Under the pieces are notes generated by a model. The model was not told the DNA's origin and did no database searches. It saw nothing but the letters and a program-made list of their open reading frames with translations. A program made the translations under genes and the position numbers. Below, one piece after another: positions 28,396 through 38,146 of a DNA stretch of 64,000 nt. The stretch is from an uncultured Bacteroidales bacterium (GTDB lineage: Bacteria; Bacteroidota; Bacteroidia; Bacteroidales; Bacteroidaceae). Location of the stretch: positions 1-64,000 of the forward strand of contig CAMYYY010000002.1 in assembly GCA_947303715.1 (NCBI GenBank), in the 5' to 3' direction. How positions within the stretch are numbered: position 1 is the first letter of the stretch; the number at the start of each line of letters is the position of its first letter.

Positions 28396-31300
28396 TTACT
28401 GCAGTTTTTCCAATCGTTCCTCAATCCTTCCCGCAATGTCGTCCTTGGCCGTATAGTTCTGACGGAGGGAGAGCAGGTACTGACGAGCCTCCACATCGCG
28501 TCCGCTGGCTATATAGATATCGGCCAACAGGATGAAGCTGCGTGCCAGCCAATAGGTGTGGGGGGTGCTGACGCTGATGTAGTCCTGCACCTCCTTCTCG
28601 GCCTTGTCGCTCTGGCCGCTGTCGTAGTAGAGCTGTGCCAGGAGGTACTTGGCCTCGGCGCCACAGACGGTGCGGGTATCCTTGGCAAGAATCGCAAGGT
28701 CTGCCATGGCCGTGCTGGTCTGATTGGTGGCCAAACAAGCCTTGGCACGGTAGTAGCGCATCTCGACGGCGGTCTCGGGGGCCAGGCTCTTGTCCGCCAC
28801 AAAAGTACCTACCTCGCTGATGATGTAATCCCAATCGGAGAGCACCCATGCCGACCGGACGCCGAACGTCTGGGCGTGCAGACGGACGTCGGAACGGCTG
28901 GTCATCGCCTTCAAGTCCTTATAGGCGACAAGGGCTGTGCGGTGGTCCTTGTGGTCGTAGGCCATGTCGGCCACCATGCGGGTAGCCTCCTCGCAGTAGC
29001 GGCTGTTACGCATCTCGGCCACCTGGCGGAGGTGGGCCATCGCCTTCTCGTAGTTGTCCTGCTGGCGGTAGATGCAGCCCAGATGGTAATGGGCGGTGAG
29101 GGCATAGGCACCCGCTGGGAACTGGGTGAGGTATTTCTCGAGAGCTTCGCGAGCCTTCTGCGTCTCGCCCTTCATGTAGAGCTGCTCGGCTGCCGCATAG
29201 GTGAGCGAGTCGTGCTCCGTCACTTCCACCGACACCATGCCCTTCGTCTGCGAAGCAAACTCCACGTACTTATCCACCTGATTCTCCTCCACATAAAGCG
29301 ATTTCAGGTCGCGCATGGCCACATTGGCCTCCTCGCTGCCCGGATAGGTGGTGATGACGCGTTTGTAAGCGGCAACGGCATCGGCAGTCTGGCCAGCCTG
29401 GTAGAGGAGCAGCGCGATTTCGTTGCCGGCGCTGGGGGCATAGCTGCAGCGGGGATATTTATCCAGCAACTGGCGGAAAGCACTGAGCGCCCCGTCCGTC
29501 TGCTCCAACTGGACATACGAGCGTCCCTTCTCGAAGAGGGCATCGTCAGCATAATCGGATGAGGGGAAGTGCTTCAGCAGATAGTCCAACGTAGAGATTT
29601 TATCCTTATAGCGTCCCAGCAAGCCCTGCGAAAAGGCTTTCTGATAGACAGCATAGTCGCTTGTTTCGGGGTCGATGGCAAGAGCCTTGTCGTAGGCATC
29701 GACGGCATCGCTGTAGCGACGGGCCTGGAAGAGGCAGTCGCCCATACGCCCCCAGACATCGGCCCGGGTGGCATTGTCGGTATAGGACGAAACGCCGGAG
29801 GTGGAGAAGAAGCGGTCGAACTGCCGGTAGGCCTCGTTGTAGTTGCCCTGGCGGAAATAGCAGTATGCCTGCCCATAGCGTGCCAGCAAAGCCGTACGCC
29901 CCTCAGACGACTGGGAAAGACAATTGGCATAGTCGTTGCGAGCCTTGCCGTAGTCGCCCTTCCGGTAGTAAGCCTCGCCACGCCATAGGAGGGCTTCGGC
30001 ACGTGTGGAACGGTCATAGGTGCCCATCTTGACGGCTTCCGTCAGGAAATCGATGGCCTTGTCTATCTCTCCACCGGCAAAAGCCTCTTGCCCAGCCCGA
30101 CAAAGGAGTTTCTGGCGGACATCCAACAAAGCCTCGCTGGGATGGTTGATTTTCTCGATGGACTGTAGGGCGGCAACGTAGTTGCGGGTGTTGAGATAGG
30201 TTTCGACGAGATAAGTGTTCACCTTCTGCACCCAAGAGGATGCGGGGAACTCGTTGAGGAAGCGCTCAGCCACCGTAACGCCCTCGCCGAAGGCACCACC
30301 ACCCGTCTCGTGAAGGGCAGCGATGTGGTTATACATGGCCTGTTCGCGCAGCCCTTCGTCGGCTTCCATGGACGATGCCCGTTCGAAGCTCATGCGAGCC
30401 CGGGCAGCATCGCCCGTCTTCAGATACGAGAGACCGCTGTAAAGCTCAGCACATTGGGCGACGGCATCGTCATTGCTTCCCGTCTTGTCCACCATGGCCA
30501 GCACCTCAGGAGCACGGAGATACTCACCCGAATTGTAGTGCGCCAGTCCGAGGCGGAACAAAGCCTCGCGGCTGGGGGTGTCCGTCCCTGCCAGATAATC
30601 CTCCAGCTGCAGCGCACTCTCCTCGTAGCGGCCCACGCCAAACAACGCTTCGCCGCGGACACGCTTAACCTCATTACTCAGATTAGGCGCCAGCGGCGAG
30701 GTTTTAGCATTGTATGCAGCACTGGCAGAGTCGGCACGAACGAGAGCAACGGCATAGTTGCCCTGCTCAAGGGCAGCCTCAGCCTTGTAAAACAGGGCAG
30801 CAGGACGAAGCGAAGGGACATCCTCCACAGCGCAAAAGCCGTCGACAGCCTCGTCGTAGCGACGTTCGGCATAGTCCACCCACGCCAAGGCAAAGGTAGC
30901 CTCGTCCTTATAGCGTCCATTCATCAGCTGGGCCGTGAGCAACTGGACACGGGCATCGTCCAAACTCCCCAGCTCAGTCAGCGCCATACCGTAGGTGACG
31001 ACGAGGCGCTCCAGCTCGTCACCCGGCAGCGCTTCGATGTCGATACCCTTCATCTCCTCGGCCATGGCGAAGTAGTCGCCACAGGCATAATAACCCTCAG
31101 CAAGCATAGCGCGGAGACGGTTGCGGTGAGGGGCATCGGGATGCTCCTCCATGTAGTTGCGAAGAGTTGTGACAATATCTCGCCCGTCCTGACTCTCCCT
31201 GGCAGACGAGAGGAACTCCGCATATCGGGCATCCGTAATCAGACGGGCAGCATCAGACCTGAGGTCATCGAGCCCACAGGGGGCTTGTTCCAGCAACATC

Positions 31301-31422
31301 CGTGCGGGGACAGGAGCTCCGTCGTCGGCCACACGCTGGGCTTCGGCCGTCGTCTGGCCATGCAGGGCTACGGCCCACGTCAGTCCGGCTGCCAGCAGCA
31401 AGGATATGGATGGTTTTCTCAT
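28396..31422 (-). CDS. Large periplasmic tetratricopeptide repeat protein
   Basis: A 1008-residue protein with a signal peptide (cut near residue 22, ALHG/QTTAE). Tandem TPR units fill most of its length; clear ones include ALLARYGQAYCYFRQGNYNEA, ADVWGRMGDCLFQARRYSDA and YALTAHYHLGCIYRQQDNYEKA. TPR arrays hold protein partners. Part of the C-terminal half resembles the TolA-binding YbgF/BamD-like style of repeats. It is upstream of the barrel gene at 26629 and probably works with it. The partner is unknown. Confidence 0.8.
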   Translation of the reverse strand: MRKPSISLLLAAGLTWAVALHGQTTAEAQRVADDGAPVPARMLLEQAPCGLDDLRSDAARLITDARYAEFLSSARESQDGRDIVTTLRNYMEEHPDAPHRNRLRAMLAEGYYACGDYFAMAEEMKGIDIEALPGDELERLVVTYGMALTELGSLDDARVQLLTAQLMNGRYKDEATFALAWVDYAERRYDEAVDGFCAVEDVPSLRPAALFYKAEAALEQGNYAVALVRADSASAAYNAKTSPLAPNLSNEVKRVRGEALFGVGRYEESALQLEDYLAGTDTPSREALFRLGLAHYNSGEYLRAPEVLAMVDKTGSNDDAVAQCAELYSGLSYLKTGDAARARMSFERASSMEADEGLREQAMYNHIAALHETGGGAFGEGVTVAERFLNEFPASSWVQKVNTYLVETYLNTRNYVAALQSIEKINHPSEALLDVRQKLLCRAGQEAFAGGEIDKAIDFLTEAVKMGTYDRSTRAEALLWRGEAYYRKGDYGKARNDYANCLSQSSEGRTALLARYGQAYCYFRQGNYNEAYRQFDRFFSTSGVSSYTDNATRADVWGRMGDCLFQARRYSDAVDAYDKALAIDPETSDYAVYQKAFSQGLLGRYKDKISTLDYLLKHFPSSDYADDALFEKGRSYVQLEQTDGALSAFRQLLDKYPRCSYAPSAGNEIALLLYQAGQTADAVAAYKRVITTYPGSEEANVAMRDLKSLYVEENQVDKYVEFASQTKGMVSVEVTEHDSLTYAAAEQLYMKGETQKAREALEKYLTQFPAGAYALTAHYHLGCIYRQQDNYEKAMAHLRQVAEMRNSRYCEEATRMVADMAYDHKDHRTALVAYKDLKAMTSRSDVRLHAQTFGVRSAWVLSDWDYIISEVGTFVADKSLAPETAVEMRYYRAKACLATNQTSTAMADLAILAKDTRTVCGAEAKYLLAQLYYDSGQSDKAEKEVQDYISVSTPHTYWLARSFILLADIYIASGRDVEARQYLLSLRQNYTAKDDIAGRIEERLEKLQ

Positions 31423-31465
31423 GATGATTCTATTATTTATAAGGTATTATTATCTGTTTCGGCTG

Positions 31466-31473
31466 CGAAGATA
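31466..31473 (-). promoter_or_regulatory. -7 element of the TPR/barrel transcript
   Basis: TATCTTCG on the minus strand, 43 bases before the ATG at 31422. It differs from the consensus TAnnTTTG in one base. No clear -33 box is seen. Confidence 0.45.
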
Positions 31474-31548
31474 GTGATATGCGCGGGAAAAAACAAAAAA
31501 ATTCACTTTATTTCAGAGTTGATACAATTCAGAAACACGCAAGAAAAA

Positions 31549-31586
31549 CGAAAAAACGAGGCCGGACGGGTGTTGCCTGTCCGGCC
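31549..31586 (-). terminator. Terminator after the GIN-domain gene
   Basis: GGCCGGAC and GTCCGGCC (31560-31567 and 31579-31586) form an 8-bp GC stem. On the minus strand it is followed by TCGTTTTTTCG. It lies 27 bases after the stop codon at 31613. Confidence 0.8.
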
Positions 31587-31612
31587 CAGCTTGGACGTTA
31601 TTGCCGAATGGG

Positions 31613-32416
31613 TCATCGGGGGCTGATGCTGCCCACGCCGTTCTTGTGAATGCGCTGCATCTCAGGGCGACCCTTGTAGAGGATATTGCCTACGCCGTTG
31701 TTGGTGTAGTCGCAACGCTCGGAAGCATGGCATTGGACGCTGCCTATACCATTGAGGCTGACGGTAGTGTCGTGCGACTGGAGGTCGTAGGCGTAGATGC
31801 TGCCCACGCCGTCGGACATATAGGTGGCTGTGTTGGTTTCGCCACGGAGGGTGATATTGCCCACGCCTTCGTTCTTCACAACAAGTTCGTTGCATTGGAC
31901 ATCGTCAAGATTGATGTTGCCCACACCCGAATTGACGATTTCCAGTTTGTCGGTATTAATGGTCTCAGAGCACTTGAAATTGCCCACGCCATCGAGACGG
32001 ATAGTCGACAACTCGCGTCCATAGACGGTGAGGGAGAGCCGTTCGCCGCGACGCAGCCGCAGACGGTCCTTTGCCGTAATGTGGAGGACGCCCTTTTCAA
32101 CACGGACATCAATAGCGTTGATAATGCGCTCGGAGCCCTGGGCTTCGATGCGATAACGATCCGACGGGACGTAACGGATAGAAGTCAGCATCTCCGAATG
32201 AATAGCGGTAAACGGAGCAAGATTCATGTGAGCATCGACAATCTTGACGGAGCGACGCCCTGTATCGCTTTCACTGGATTCGACTTCGGTAGCCGACGGC
32301 AGGAAGGTTTCCTCGGCTATACAGACAGGGTCAAGACCCAAGATAATCGGCGCAGCGCCGATGGAAGTGTTCAGCAGGAGGCTGGCAAGGGGAATTAGGA
32401 TGAATGTTGGTGTCAT
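31613..32416 (-). CDS. GIN-domain (DUF2807) putative adhesin-like protein
   Basis: A 267-residue protein with a hydrophobic leader (MTPTFILIPLASLLLNTSIG). The body is a repetitive beta-solenoid in which short strands end in GVGN or GVGS (LDGVGNFKC, NSGVGNINL, NEGVGNITLRG, SDGVGSIYA, NGIGSVQ, NNGVGNILY, KNGVGSIS). This is the mark of the head GIN/DUF2807 domain of Bacteroidetes. It is probably a periplasmic or surface protein; the function is not established. The CPBP protease gene ends 32 bases upstream on the same strand. Confidence 0.85.
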   Translation of the reverse strand: MTPTFILIPLASLLLNTSIGAAPIILGLDPVCIAEETFLPSATEVESSESDTGRRSVKIVDAHMNLAPFTAIHSEMLTSIRYVPSDRYRIEAQGSERIINAIDVRVEKGVLHITAKDRLRLRRGERLSLTVYGRELSTIRLDGVGNFKCSETINTDKLEIVNSGVGNINLDDVQCNELVVKNEGVGNITLRGETNTATYMSDGVGSIYAYDLQSHDTTVSLNGIGSVQCHASERCDYTNNGVGNILYKGRPEMQRIHKNGVGSISPR

Positions 32417-32448
32417 TTTTCTTTCGGTTGTTTTTTGGTTTCTGCACG

Positions 32449-33288
32449 TTAGACGTTCGAAACCTCCGAAAGGTTGCAGCGGGCAACAGTTTTTTTCGTC
32501 TTTTTATATATATACCAGAAACACAGCAGCAGGATGACGGCATAAGCAGCCATGATGTAAGGCTGTGCCGCTTCGCCTGCGCCCTCCTCGAAACTCCCTT
32601 CGGCGCCATAGAGGCGCATGCTGATGACGGCAATGCTGTTGTTGAGAATATGCCCCACGATGCCGGGTATGATGCTGTCCGTCCGCCAGCGCAGCCAGCC
32701 CAGCACAACGCCGATGAGTGCGGCATTAAGCACCTGAGCGGGATTGATGTGTACAAGGCCGAACACCAAGCCCGACACCAAGATTGCCGCCCAGGGTTTC
32801 CCCTTCCACAAGGTAAGCAGATGCCCCTCAATGGCGCCGCGGAAGAGACATTCCTCCAATATGGGGGCAACTATGGCAATGCTCAGGATGCCCACCACGT
32901 CGTGGCTCATGTCCATGAAAGTATCTTCCAGCAGATTGGGCAGGTCGGCCCACTCGTTCAGCAGGCTCAGCACATACATCAGCGTATAGATGAAGGGGAT
33001 GCAGACAAGAAGCAAGGGCACGTTTTCCTTCCGCAGGAAGTCGGTGGAGAAACGGATGTAGCGGAAATGAAGTAGATGCCACAGCATCGCCAACGCCGCC
33101 AACAGCGTCCCCAAGGCTACAACAAAGGAATTGCCGGTTATAGCACCCGACTTGACCGACTGCAGCAGCACGTCCAAATCGCCGCCTGAGCGGGCAGCCT
33201 CAACAAGCAAGGCACCAAACATCACCAGTACCGTAAACAGCAGCTGGTAGAGGAAATAATAGATGACAAGTTTAATCGTTCGTTTCAT
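32449..33288 (-). CDS. CPBP family intramembrane metalloprotease
   Basis: A 279-residue membrane protein of eight or so helices. The three CPBP (Abi/CAAX-like) motifs are present: EECLFRGAIEG (Glu-Glu and Arg), FGLVHINPAQ (His) and GIVGHILNN (His). These residues bind the catalytic metal. In bacteria the family is linked to prenyl-protein-like processing, bacteriocin immunity or membrane regulation, and no specific substrate can be inferred. It is 34 bases downstream of ribF and 32 upstream of the GIN gene, so the three probably form one transcript. Confidence 0.88.
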   Translation of the reverse strand: MKRTIKLVIYYFLYQLLFTVLVMFGALLVEAARSGGDLDVLLQSVKSGAITGNSFVVALGTLLAALAMLWHLLHFRYIRFSTDFLRKENVPLLLVCIPFIYTLMYVLSLLNEWADLPNLLEDTFMDMSHDVVGILSIAIVAPILEECLFRGAIEGHLLTLWKGKPWAAILVSGLVFGLVHINPAQVLNAALIGVVLGWLRWRTDSIIPGIVGHILNNSIAVISMRLYGAEGSFEEGAGEAAQPYIMAAYAVILLLCFWYIYKKTKKTVARCNLSEVSNV

Positions 33289-33322
33289 AAATAATAATAA
33301 TTAGTTTTTTAACCATTAATCT

Positions 33323-34243
33323 TTAGCCCTCAACCATTAACTCCCTAATCCGTGCGGCATCAGCCTTGAGCTGGCTGACGAGAGCCTCCACGGAGGGGAA
33401 CCTGCGCTCGTCGCGCAAATGATGCAGGAGTTGAACGGAGAGTGTTTGCCCATAAATGTCGGCATCAAAGTCGAGAATATGAACCTCAACGCGCCGCACA
33501 GTCCGCCCTCCGAAAGTAGGACAAAGCCCTATGTTCATCATGCCATTATATGTCATAGGATTGACTTGTTGACCACTAAAAATGACTTTGACGGCATAGA
33601 CGCCCGTTGCAGGTATCAGCTTCTCTGGCTGCACGGCAAGGTTTGCCGTAGGGAAGCCCAGCGTCCGTCCTCGTCCGTCGCCCGTCACCACAACACCCTC
33701 AATAGTGTAAGGATAGCCGAGAAGTGTCTTCGCTCCCTCGACGTTGCCCTGAAGCAACAGCTCACGGATGCGGGTGCTGCTTACGTCGCCATAGGCTGGA
33801 GCATGGACAATCTCCAGGCCACACGACTCTGCCGCAGCATCGTAGAACGGGGCGTCGCTCCGCTGCTCGCAGCCGAAGCGATGATCGTAGCCCATCACGA
33901 GCACACGCACGCCCAGCTGCTCCTTCAGCAACGTCATGAACTGTGCTGCCGTCATCTCTGCCACTTCGCGGTTAAATGCCATCACTTCCACCCTGTCCAT
34001 TCCGGTTTCCAGCAAACGCGCCTTCCGCTCAGCAAGAGGGAGAAGAGCCTCCCCCTCCTCACGAGAAGGGGCAAGAGTGGGTCTTCGGAAAAACTCCTCC
34101 GGCGTAGGGGCGAAAGTCAAAGCGAGAGACGACATCCCCCTAGCCTCAGCCACTTCCCTTACCTTATTTAAAAGGAAGCGATGCCCGAGGTGAACACCGT
34201 CGAACACACCAATGGTAGCGACATAGAAAGACGTCTTTTTCAT
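33323..34243 (-). CDS. ribF: Bifunctional riboflavin kinase / FAD synthetase
   Basis: A 306-residue enzyme. The N-terminal nucleotidyltransferase domain has FDGVHLGHRFLL (residues 14-25) and VLVMGYDHRFG near 112. The C-terminal flavokinase has GRTLGFPTANL and YNGMMNIGLCPTFGG. It makes FMN and then FAD from riboflavin. A minus-strand TAACTTCG box lies at 34253-34260, only ten bases before the ATG. Confidence 0.95.
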   Translation of the reverse strand: MKKTSFYVATIGVFDGVHLGHRFLLNKVREVAEARGMSSLALTFAPTPEEFFRRPTLAPSREEGEALLPLAERKARLLETGMDRVEVMAFNREVAEMTAAQFMTLLKEQLGVRVLVMGYDHRFGCEQRSDAPFYDAAAESCGLEIVHAPAYGDVSSTRIRELLLQGNVEGAKTLLGYPYTIEGVVVTGDGRGRTLGFPTANLAVQPEKLIPATGVYAVKVIFSGQQVNPMTYNGMMNIGLCPTFGGRTVRRVEVHILDFDADIYGQTLSVQLLHHLRDERRFPSVEALVSQLKADAARIRELMVEG

Positions 34244-34252
34244 AATCGGGCG

Positions 34253-34312
34253 CGAAGTTAGTGCTTTTTTTCATAAAAACCTTTCTCGTTTCAAAAAAAC
34301 TCACTACTTTTG
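34253..34312. promoter_or_regulatory. Divergent promoters of ribF and tRNA-Met
   Basis: The minus-strand box TAACTTCG (34253-34260) serves ribF. The plus-strand box TACTTTTG (34305-34312), with TTTC 19 bases upstream, serves the tRNA that begins at 34367. Confidence 0.6.
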
Positions 34313-34366
34313 CAGCGTCGGAAGTGTTGCCCATTGTCAATTTTGCATGGTCCAACAGCCGATAGC

Positions 34367-34440
34367 GGGCTTTTAGCTCAGTTGGTTAGAGCAGCAGACT
34401 CATAATCTGAAGGTCCTAGGTTCAAGCCCTAGATGGCCCA
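34367..34440 (+). tRNA. tRNA-Met (anticodon CAT)
   Basis: A 74-nt cloverleaf. The D arm is GCTCAGTTGGTTAGAGC, the anticodon stem CAGAC/ATCTG... with loop CTCATAA gives CAT, and the T arm is CTAGG TTCAAGC CCTAG. The acceptor stem GGGCTTT/ATGGCCC has one T-T mismatch and a G-U pair. The discriminator is A and CCA is not fully encoded. It is most likely elongator Met; a lysidine-modified tRNA-Ile2 cannot be excluded by sequence alone. Confidence 0.85.
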
Positions 34441-34450
34441 CCTTCTCCAG

Positions 34451-34488
34451 GCAGGAACATCCCCAAAGTGTTCCTGCTTCTGTTTTTT
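34451..34488 (+). terminator. Terminator of tRNA-Met
   Basis: A 9-bp stem GCAGGAACA/TGTTCCTGC with a 9-base loop is followed by TTCTGTTTTTT. Confidence 0.85.
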
Positions 34489-34503
34489 CCGTGGGTGGAA
34501 AAA

Positions 34504-34581
34504 TAGAATCAAACGCTGTGAAATTAAAATCAAACGCTAAAAATTTAGAATCAAACGCTGGCGGAATAGCGTTTGATTCTA
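34504..34581. repeat. AATCAAACGCT repeats, three direct and one inverted
   Basis: TAGAATCAAACGCT at 34504-34517 and 34546-34559, and AAAATCAAACGCT at 34526-34538, are spaced about 20 bases. The inverted copy AGCGTTTGATTCTA (34568-34581) makes a 14-bp stem with the third copy. It ends 11 bases before the tolC stop codon, so the hairpin could terminate the efflux transcript, though no T-run follows on the minus strand. Confidence 0.8.
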
Positions 34582-34592
34582 GGAGAGAGGAA

Positions 34593-36089
34593 TCATCTCC
34601 TGTAGTCGTGCAGGGTTTTACGGAGGATGTCAGCAAGTGAGAGCTGATAGTCGATATAGGCGGAGAGGTGGTTGCGGTAGGCGCTATTGAGACGGTTGCG
34701 CTCAAGGGCAAGGGTCTGGCTGTCGATATCGCCGTCGGAGAAGCGCTGGCGGGTGATAGCGAAGCTCTTCTCGGCAAGGCTGACGTTCTGCTCCAGCAGC
34801 TGGAGGCGCTTGAGGTTGTTGTTGAGGCGGGCAACAGCGGTACGTGTTTCCGTCTCGATGCTGCGCTCCAGTTCCTCGCGGTTCCAGATGTTCTGCTGCT
34901 GGCGTGCCTTAGCAGCCCGGACTCGGGCGCGATTCTCGCCAAAATCGACAATAGGGACGGTAACGGTAAGCCCCACGCCGTAGTTGGCAGGACGCTCGAT
35001 GAAGTTATCGTACGAGTCGGCAAGGGTTGTCGTATAGGGGTTTGAGCGTTCAATGCTGTTCGTGCCCGTCTTCTGGACATAGGCCTCAAGCGTGCCGCGC
35101 ACCATGCCGCTGGCCTTCGTCTGACGGATAGTCATATTCTGAAGCTCGATGGCAATATCGCGGTCCCGCAACTCAGTACGGTTATCGAGGGCGTAGCGGA
35201 CAGCCTCCTCCACATCCACCACAATAGGGGTGTAGCTGAGGTCGTCGGTAAGTACGATGCTGTCGGTAAGGGCGATGCCGAGCATTTCCTTGAAGTTATT
35301 GATGCTGGCCTGCTGATTGATGAGCGACACTTCGTAGCTGTTGCGGGCTTCGGCAAGGTCAACCTCCATCTGCAGGGCATCGACCTCCTTGATAAGGCCC
35401 GAGGCGTATTTGTTCTGGGCAATCTCGTTAGCCTCCGTCTGACGTTCGAGGTCAAGACGGGCTATCTCGGTACCGCGTTGCTGGGAGAGGAGGTTGTAGT
35501 AGCCACTACTGATTTGATAAACCAATCCAAGTTCCTCGCGCTGAAGGGATTTCTGCGAGCGCTCGTAAGCCAGACGGGCTTGCTTGAGGTTGGCGCGGAC
35601 ATTGTTGTAGCCATAAAGGGCATCGATAGGCTGACGGAAGCGCAGACGGGTGTTCAGCGTGGAGGAACGCAGGAAGGCGTTGTAGTCGTCATAGGCGTTA
35701 ACGCCTGTCTCCCAGTAGATATTACCGTTAGTAATAAGAGGCTGATTGACGGTAAGGGTACCGCTGTAGTCGAGTCGTTTGACGGAGTAGAAAGAGACGC
35801 CCGTGCTGTCCTCCCATGTGCGGATGTTCTGGTTGAACGAGGGGGTGGTGAGGCTGAGGTCAACGTGCGTCCGAAGCCCGGCAAGGGTCGATTTGAGGTT
35901 GTATTCGGCTATCTTGAGGTCTTCGCGGAGGTTGCGCATGGAGTAGCTCTGCTCACGGGCAAGGTCGATGCTCTGCTGAAGGGTGAGGTAGCGGATCTCG
36001 GCATGACTGGGGAGAACTGCGAATAACAGAAAAACAAGAACTGAAAAATAAACACCCTTCTTATGGAGATGATGATGCATAGTAAACAT
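34593..36089 (-). CDS. TolC family outer-membrane efflux channel
   Basis: A 498-residue protein with a signal peptide (cut near residue 30, SHA/EIRYL). Two OEP repeats of long alpha-helical coiled coils and short strand segments follow (YLTLQQSIDLAREQSYSMRN near residue 33; VPIVDFGENRARVRAAKARQ near 375; NRLNSAYRNHLSAYIDYQLS near the end). It is the outer-membrane duct of the tripartite pump coded upstream. It is the last gene of the operon, 44 bases after the ATPase. Confidence 0.92.
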   Translation of the reverse strand: MFTMHHHLHKKGVYFSVLVFLLFAVLPSHAEIRYLTLQQSIDLAREQSYSMRNLREDLKIAEYNLKSTLAGLRTHVDLSLTTPSFNQNIRTWEDSTGVSFYSVKRLDYSGTLTVNQPLITNGNIYWETGVNAYDDYNAFLRSSTLNTRLRFRQPIDALYGYNNVRANLKQARLAYERSQKSLQREELGLVYQISSGYYNLLSQQRGTEIARLDLERQTEANEIAQNKYASGLIKEVDALQMEVDLAEARNSYEVSLINQQASINNFKEMLGIALTDSIVLTDDLSYTPIVVDVEEAVRYALDNRTELRDRDIAIELQNMTIRQTKASGMVRGTLEAYVQKTGTNSIERSNPYTTTLADSYDNFIERPANYGVGLTVTVPIVDFGENRARVRAAKARQQQNIWNREELERSIETETRTAVARLNNNLKRLQLLEQNVSLAEKSFAITRQRFSDGDIDSQTLALERNRLNSAYRNHLSAYIDYQLSLADILRKTLHDYRR

Positions 36090-36133
36090 TTTTTCTTAAC
36101 TCTAATTATGAACTATGAACTAAGAACTCTTAA

Positions 36134-36841
36134 CTACATTCTGGTGATATTGTCGTTAGGGGCATCGGACGAGATGCGTCCATCGTGAATAGTGATTTTA
36201 CGATGGGCATAGCTGCCGACGTTGGGGTCGTGGGTAATGACGATGATGGTATTGCCCTGCTCGTGCAATTCGTGGAAGAGCTGCATGATTTCAACGCTGG
36301 TCTTGGAATCGAGGGCACCCGTAGGCTCATCGGCAAGGAGGATGCCGGGGCGGGTGACAAGGGCACGGGCAATAGCAACGCGCTGACGCTGTCCGCCACT
36401 AAGCTCGCCCGGATGATGCTCCTTTCGCTCAGCCAGTTGTACGCGCTCAAGGGCTTCGGTAGCCCGCTCGCGACGCTCACGAAGGGAAACGCCGGCATAC
36501 ATCAGCGGAAGCTCCACATTCTGCACGGCTGAAAGCTTGGGCAGCAGGTTGAAGTTCTGGAAAATGAAGCCTATCTCGCGATTGCGCATAGCGGAAAGGG
36601 CATCGTCATCAAGCTGGCTGACGTCCGTTCCGCGAAACATATAGTGCCCCGATGTGGGGGTATCCAGACAACCGAGAATATTCATCAGCGTGGATTTGCC
36701 GGAACCCGAGGGACCCATGATGGCAACATATTCGCCCTGATGAATAGTGAGGTTGACGTCCTGAAGGGCGCGCACCATGTTGTCGCCGCCCATGTCGTAG
36801 GTCTTGCAGAGCTGGGTTATTTCGATGAGGGGGTTATTCAT
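36134..36841 (-). CDS. MacB-type ABC transporter ATP-binding protein
   Basis: A 235-residue ATPase with Walker [10 protein letters not shown] (residues 40-48), signature [15 protein letters not shown] and Walker [14 protein letters not shown]. It powers the permease whose gene overlaps it by 8 bases. The LolD/MacB/FtsE class couples ATP hydrolysis to periplasmic movements. Confidence 0.95.
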   Translation of the reverse strand: MNNPLIEITQLCKTYDMGGDNMVRALQDVNLTIHQGEYVAIMGPSGSGKSTLMNILGCLDTPTSGHYMFRGTDVSQLDDDALSAMRNREIGFIFQNFNLLPKLSAVQNVELPLMYAGVSLRERRERATEALERVQLAERKEHHPGELSGGQRQRVAIARALVTRPGILLADEPTGALDSKTSVEIMQLFHELHEQGNTIIVITHDPNVGSYAHRKITIHDGRISSDAPNDNITRM

Positions 36842-38072
36842 AGCGTATGGAATCGACGGGTTTCAGATTGGCAGCATTCTTCGCAGGCAGATAGCCGAAG
36901 CAGATTCCCACCAGCACGGAGAACGTGAAGGCGATGATGATGGAATAGAGGCGGATAAAGGTAGTGATATCGGTAAAGAGGGTCACAACCAGCGAGAGAG
37001 TGATGCCGAGAACGACACCAATAAGGCCTCCCGTGATGCTGATGACGACGGACTCCGTTACGAATTGCGCCATGATATCGCGCTTGCGGGCTCCGATGGC
37101 GCGACGAATACCGATTTCACGAGTACGCTCCATGACGGTAGCCAACATGATATTCATGATACCGATACCGCCCACGAGAAGTGAGATGGCCGCAATGGCG
37201 CCGAGAAGGAAGTTGTAAATCTGGCGCTCTTTCTCTTCCTGCTTCAGCAGCTCGTAGGGGATGACGATGTTGTAGTCGGCGTTACCCCAATGATGACGAT
37301 CAAGTATCTGGGTGACAAGACGGCTGGTCTCCATCAGACGCTCGGACTCTGTGACGTGGACGGTAATCTGGCGAATCTCGCTGTCAAGAGGACGGACACG
37401 GGGGAAACGATCCAGGTAGGTAGTGAGGGGGATGAAGACGTCGGTATTGAGGTCACGTGCTGCCAGCTCTCCCACGGTTTCCGTAAAGACGGTCTTGGAA
37501 GCCAGGACGCCTACCACCTCCAGCCATTGATCACCCATTTTCACCATCTGGCCCAGGGGAGAAGCCTTGCCGAACAGGGCGTGTGCCGTTCCGGCACCCA
37601 GCACGCAGACCTTCAAGCGTCCGTCGTACTGCGCCTCGGTAAGGAATGACCCCTCACGAACAGTATAGTTGAGGATGTCGGTATAGCCCGGGGTGACGCC
37701 AATAATTGTGGAGCGTACCGATTTGTCGGCATACTTCAGTTCCATCGTCTGTTCGGCCTGCGACACCGTACGATCCACACCGGGTACGACGGCAAGAATA
37801 TTCTCTGCATCAGACAACGAGAGGCCAGGCGAAAACCGAGCACGCACCTCCTCCAGTTCGGTGTCAGAAAGGTTTTTCTCGCGTATGATGATGTTGTTGA
37901 CACCCAAGTCCTTGTACTTGGCAATCGCTTCGCGTTTGGCTCCCTCGCCGATGGAGAGCATAGTGATGACGGAAGCAACGCCGAAGATGATGCCAAGCAT
38001 AGTGAGGAATGAACGGAACTTGTGGTCCGTCAGTCCACCCAAGGCTATCTGTATGTTCTCTGTATATTGCAC
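36834..38072 (-). CDS. MacB-like ABC permease (FtsX fold)
   Basis: A 412-residue membrane protein. Its first TM helix follows [23 protein letters not shown], a periplasmic MacB_PCD domain covers about residues 50-250, and a C-terminal FtsX domain has three TM helices ([20 protein letters not shown] is the conserved cytoplasmic loop). MacB-type pumps push substrates from the periplasm through TolC. The gene ends inside the ATPase start. Confidence 0.93.
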   Translation of the reverse strand: MQYTENIQIALGGLTDHKFRSFLTMLGIIFGVASVITMLSIGEGAKREAIAKYKDLGVNNIIIREKNLSDTELEEVRARFSPGLSLSDAENILAVVPGVDRTVSQAEQTMELKYADKSVRSTIIGVTPGYTDILNYTVREGSFLTEAQYDGRLKVCVLGAGTAHALFGKASPLGQMVKMGDQWLEVVGVLASKTVFTETVGELAARDLNTDVFIPLTTYLDRFPRVRPLDSEIRQITVHVTESERLMETSRLVTQILDRHHWGNADYNIVIPYELLKQEEKERQIYNFLLGAIAAISLLVGGIGIMNIMLATVMERTREIGIRRAIGARKRDIMAQFVTESVVISITGGLIGVVLGITLSLVVTLFTDITTFIRLYSIIIAFTFSVLVGICFGYLPAKNAANLKPVDSIRYE

Positions 38073-38146
38073 TTTGGAAAAATAGAAAAATTAGGAATTA
38101 GGAATGAGGAATTACAAATTAAGAATGAGGAATTATAAAATAGGAA

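Noticed and set aside
27010..31626. Long plus-strand frames opposite the barrel and TPR genes
   Set aside because: No start context, signal or motif. The minus-strand genes have signal peptides and recognisable repeats.
34367..34440. Integrated element at tRNA-Met
   Set aside because: No integrase and no duplicated tRNA end were found in the flanks; only the AATCAAACGCT repeats are unusual.
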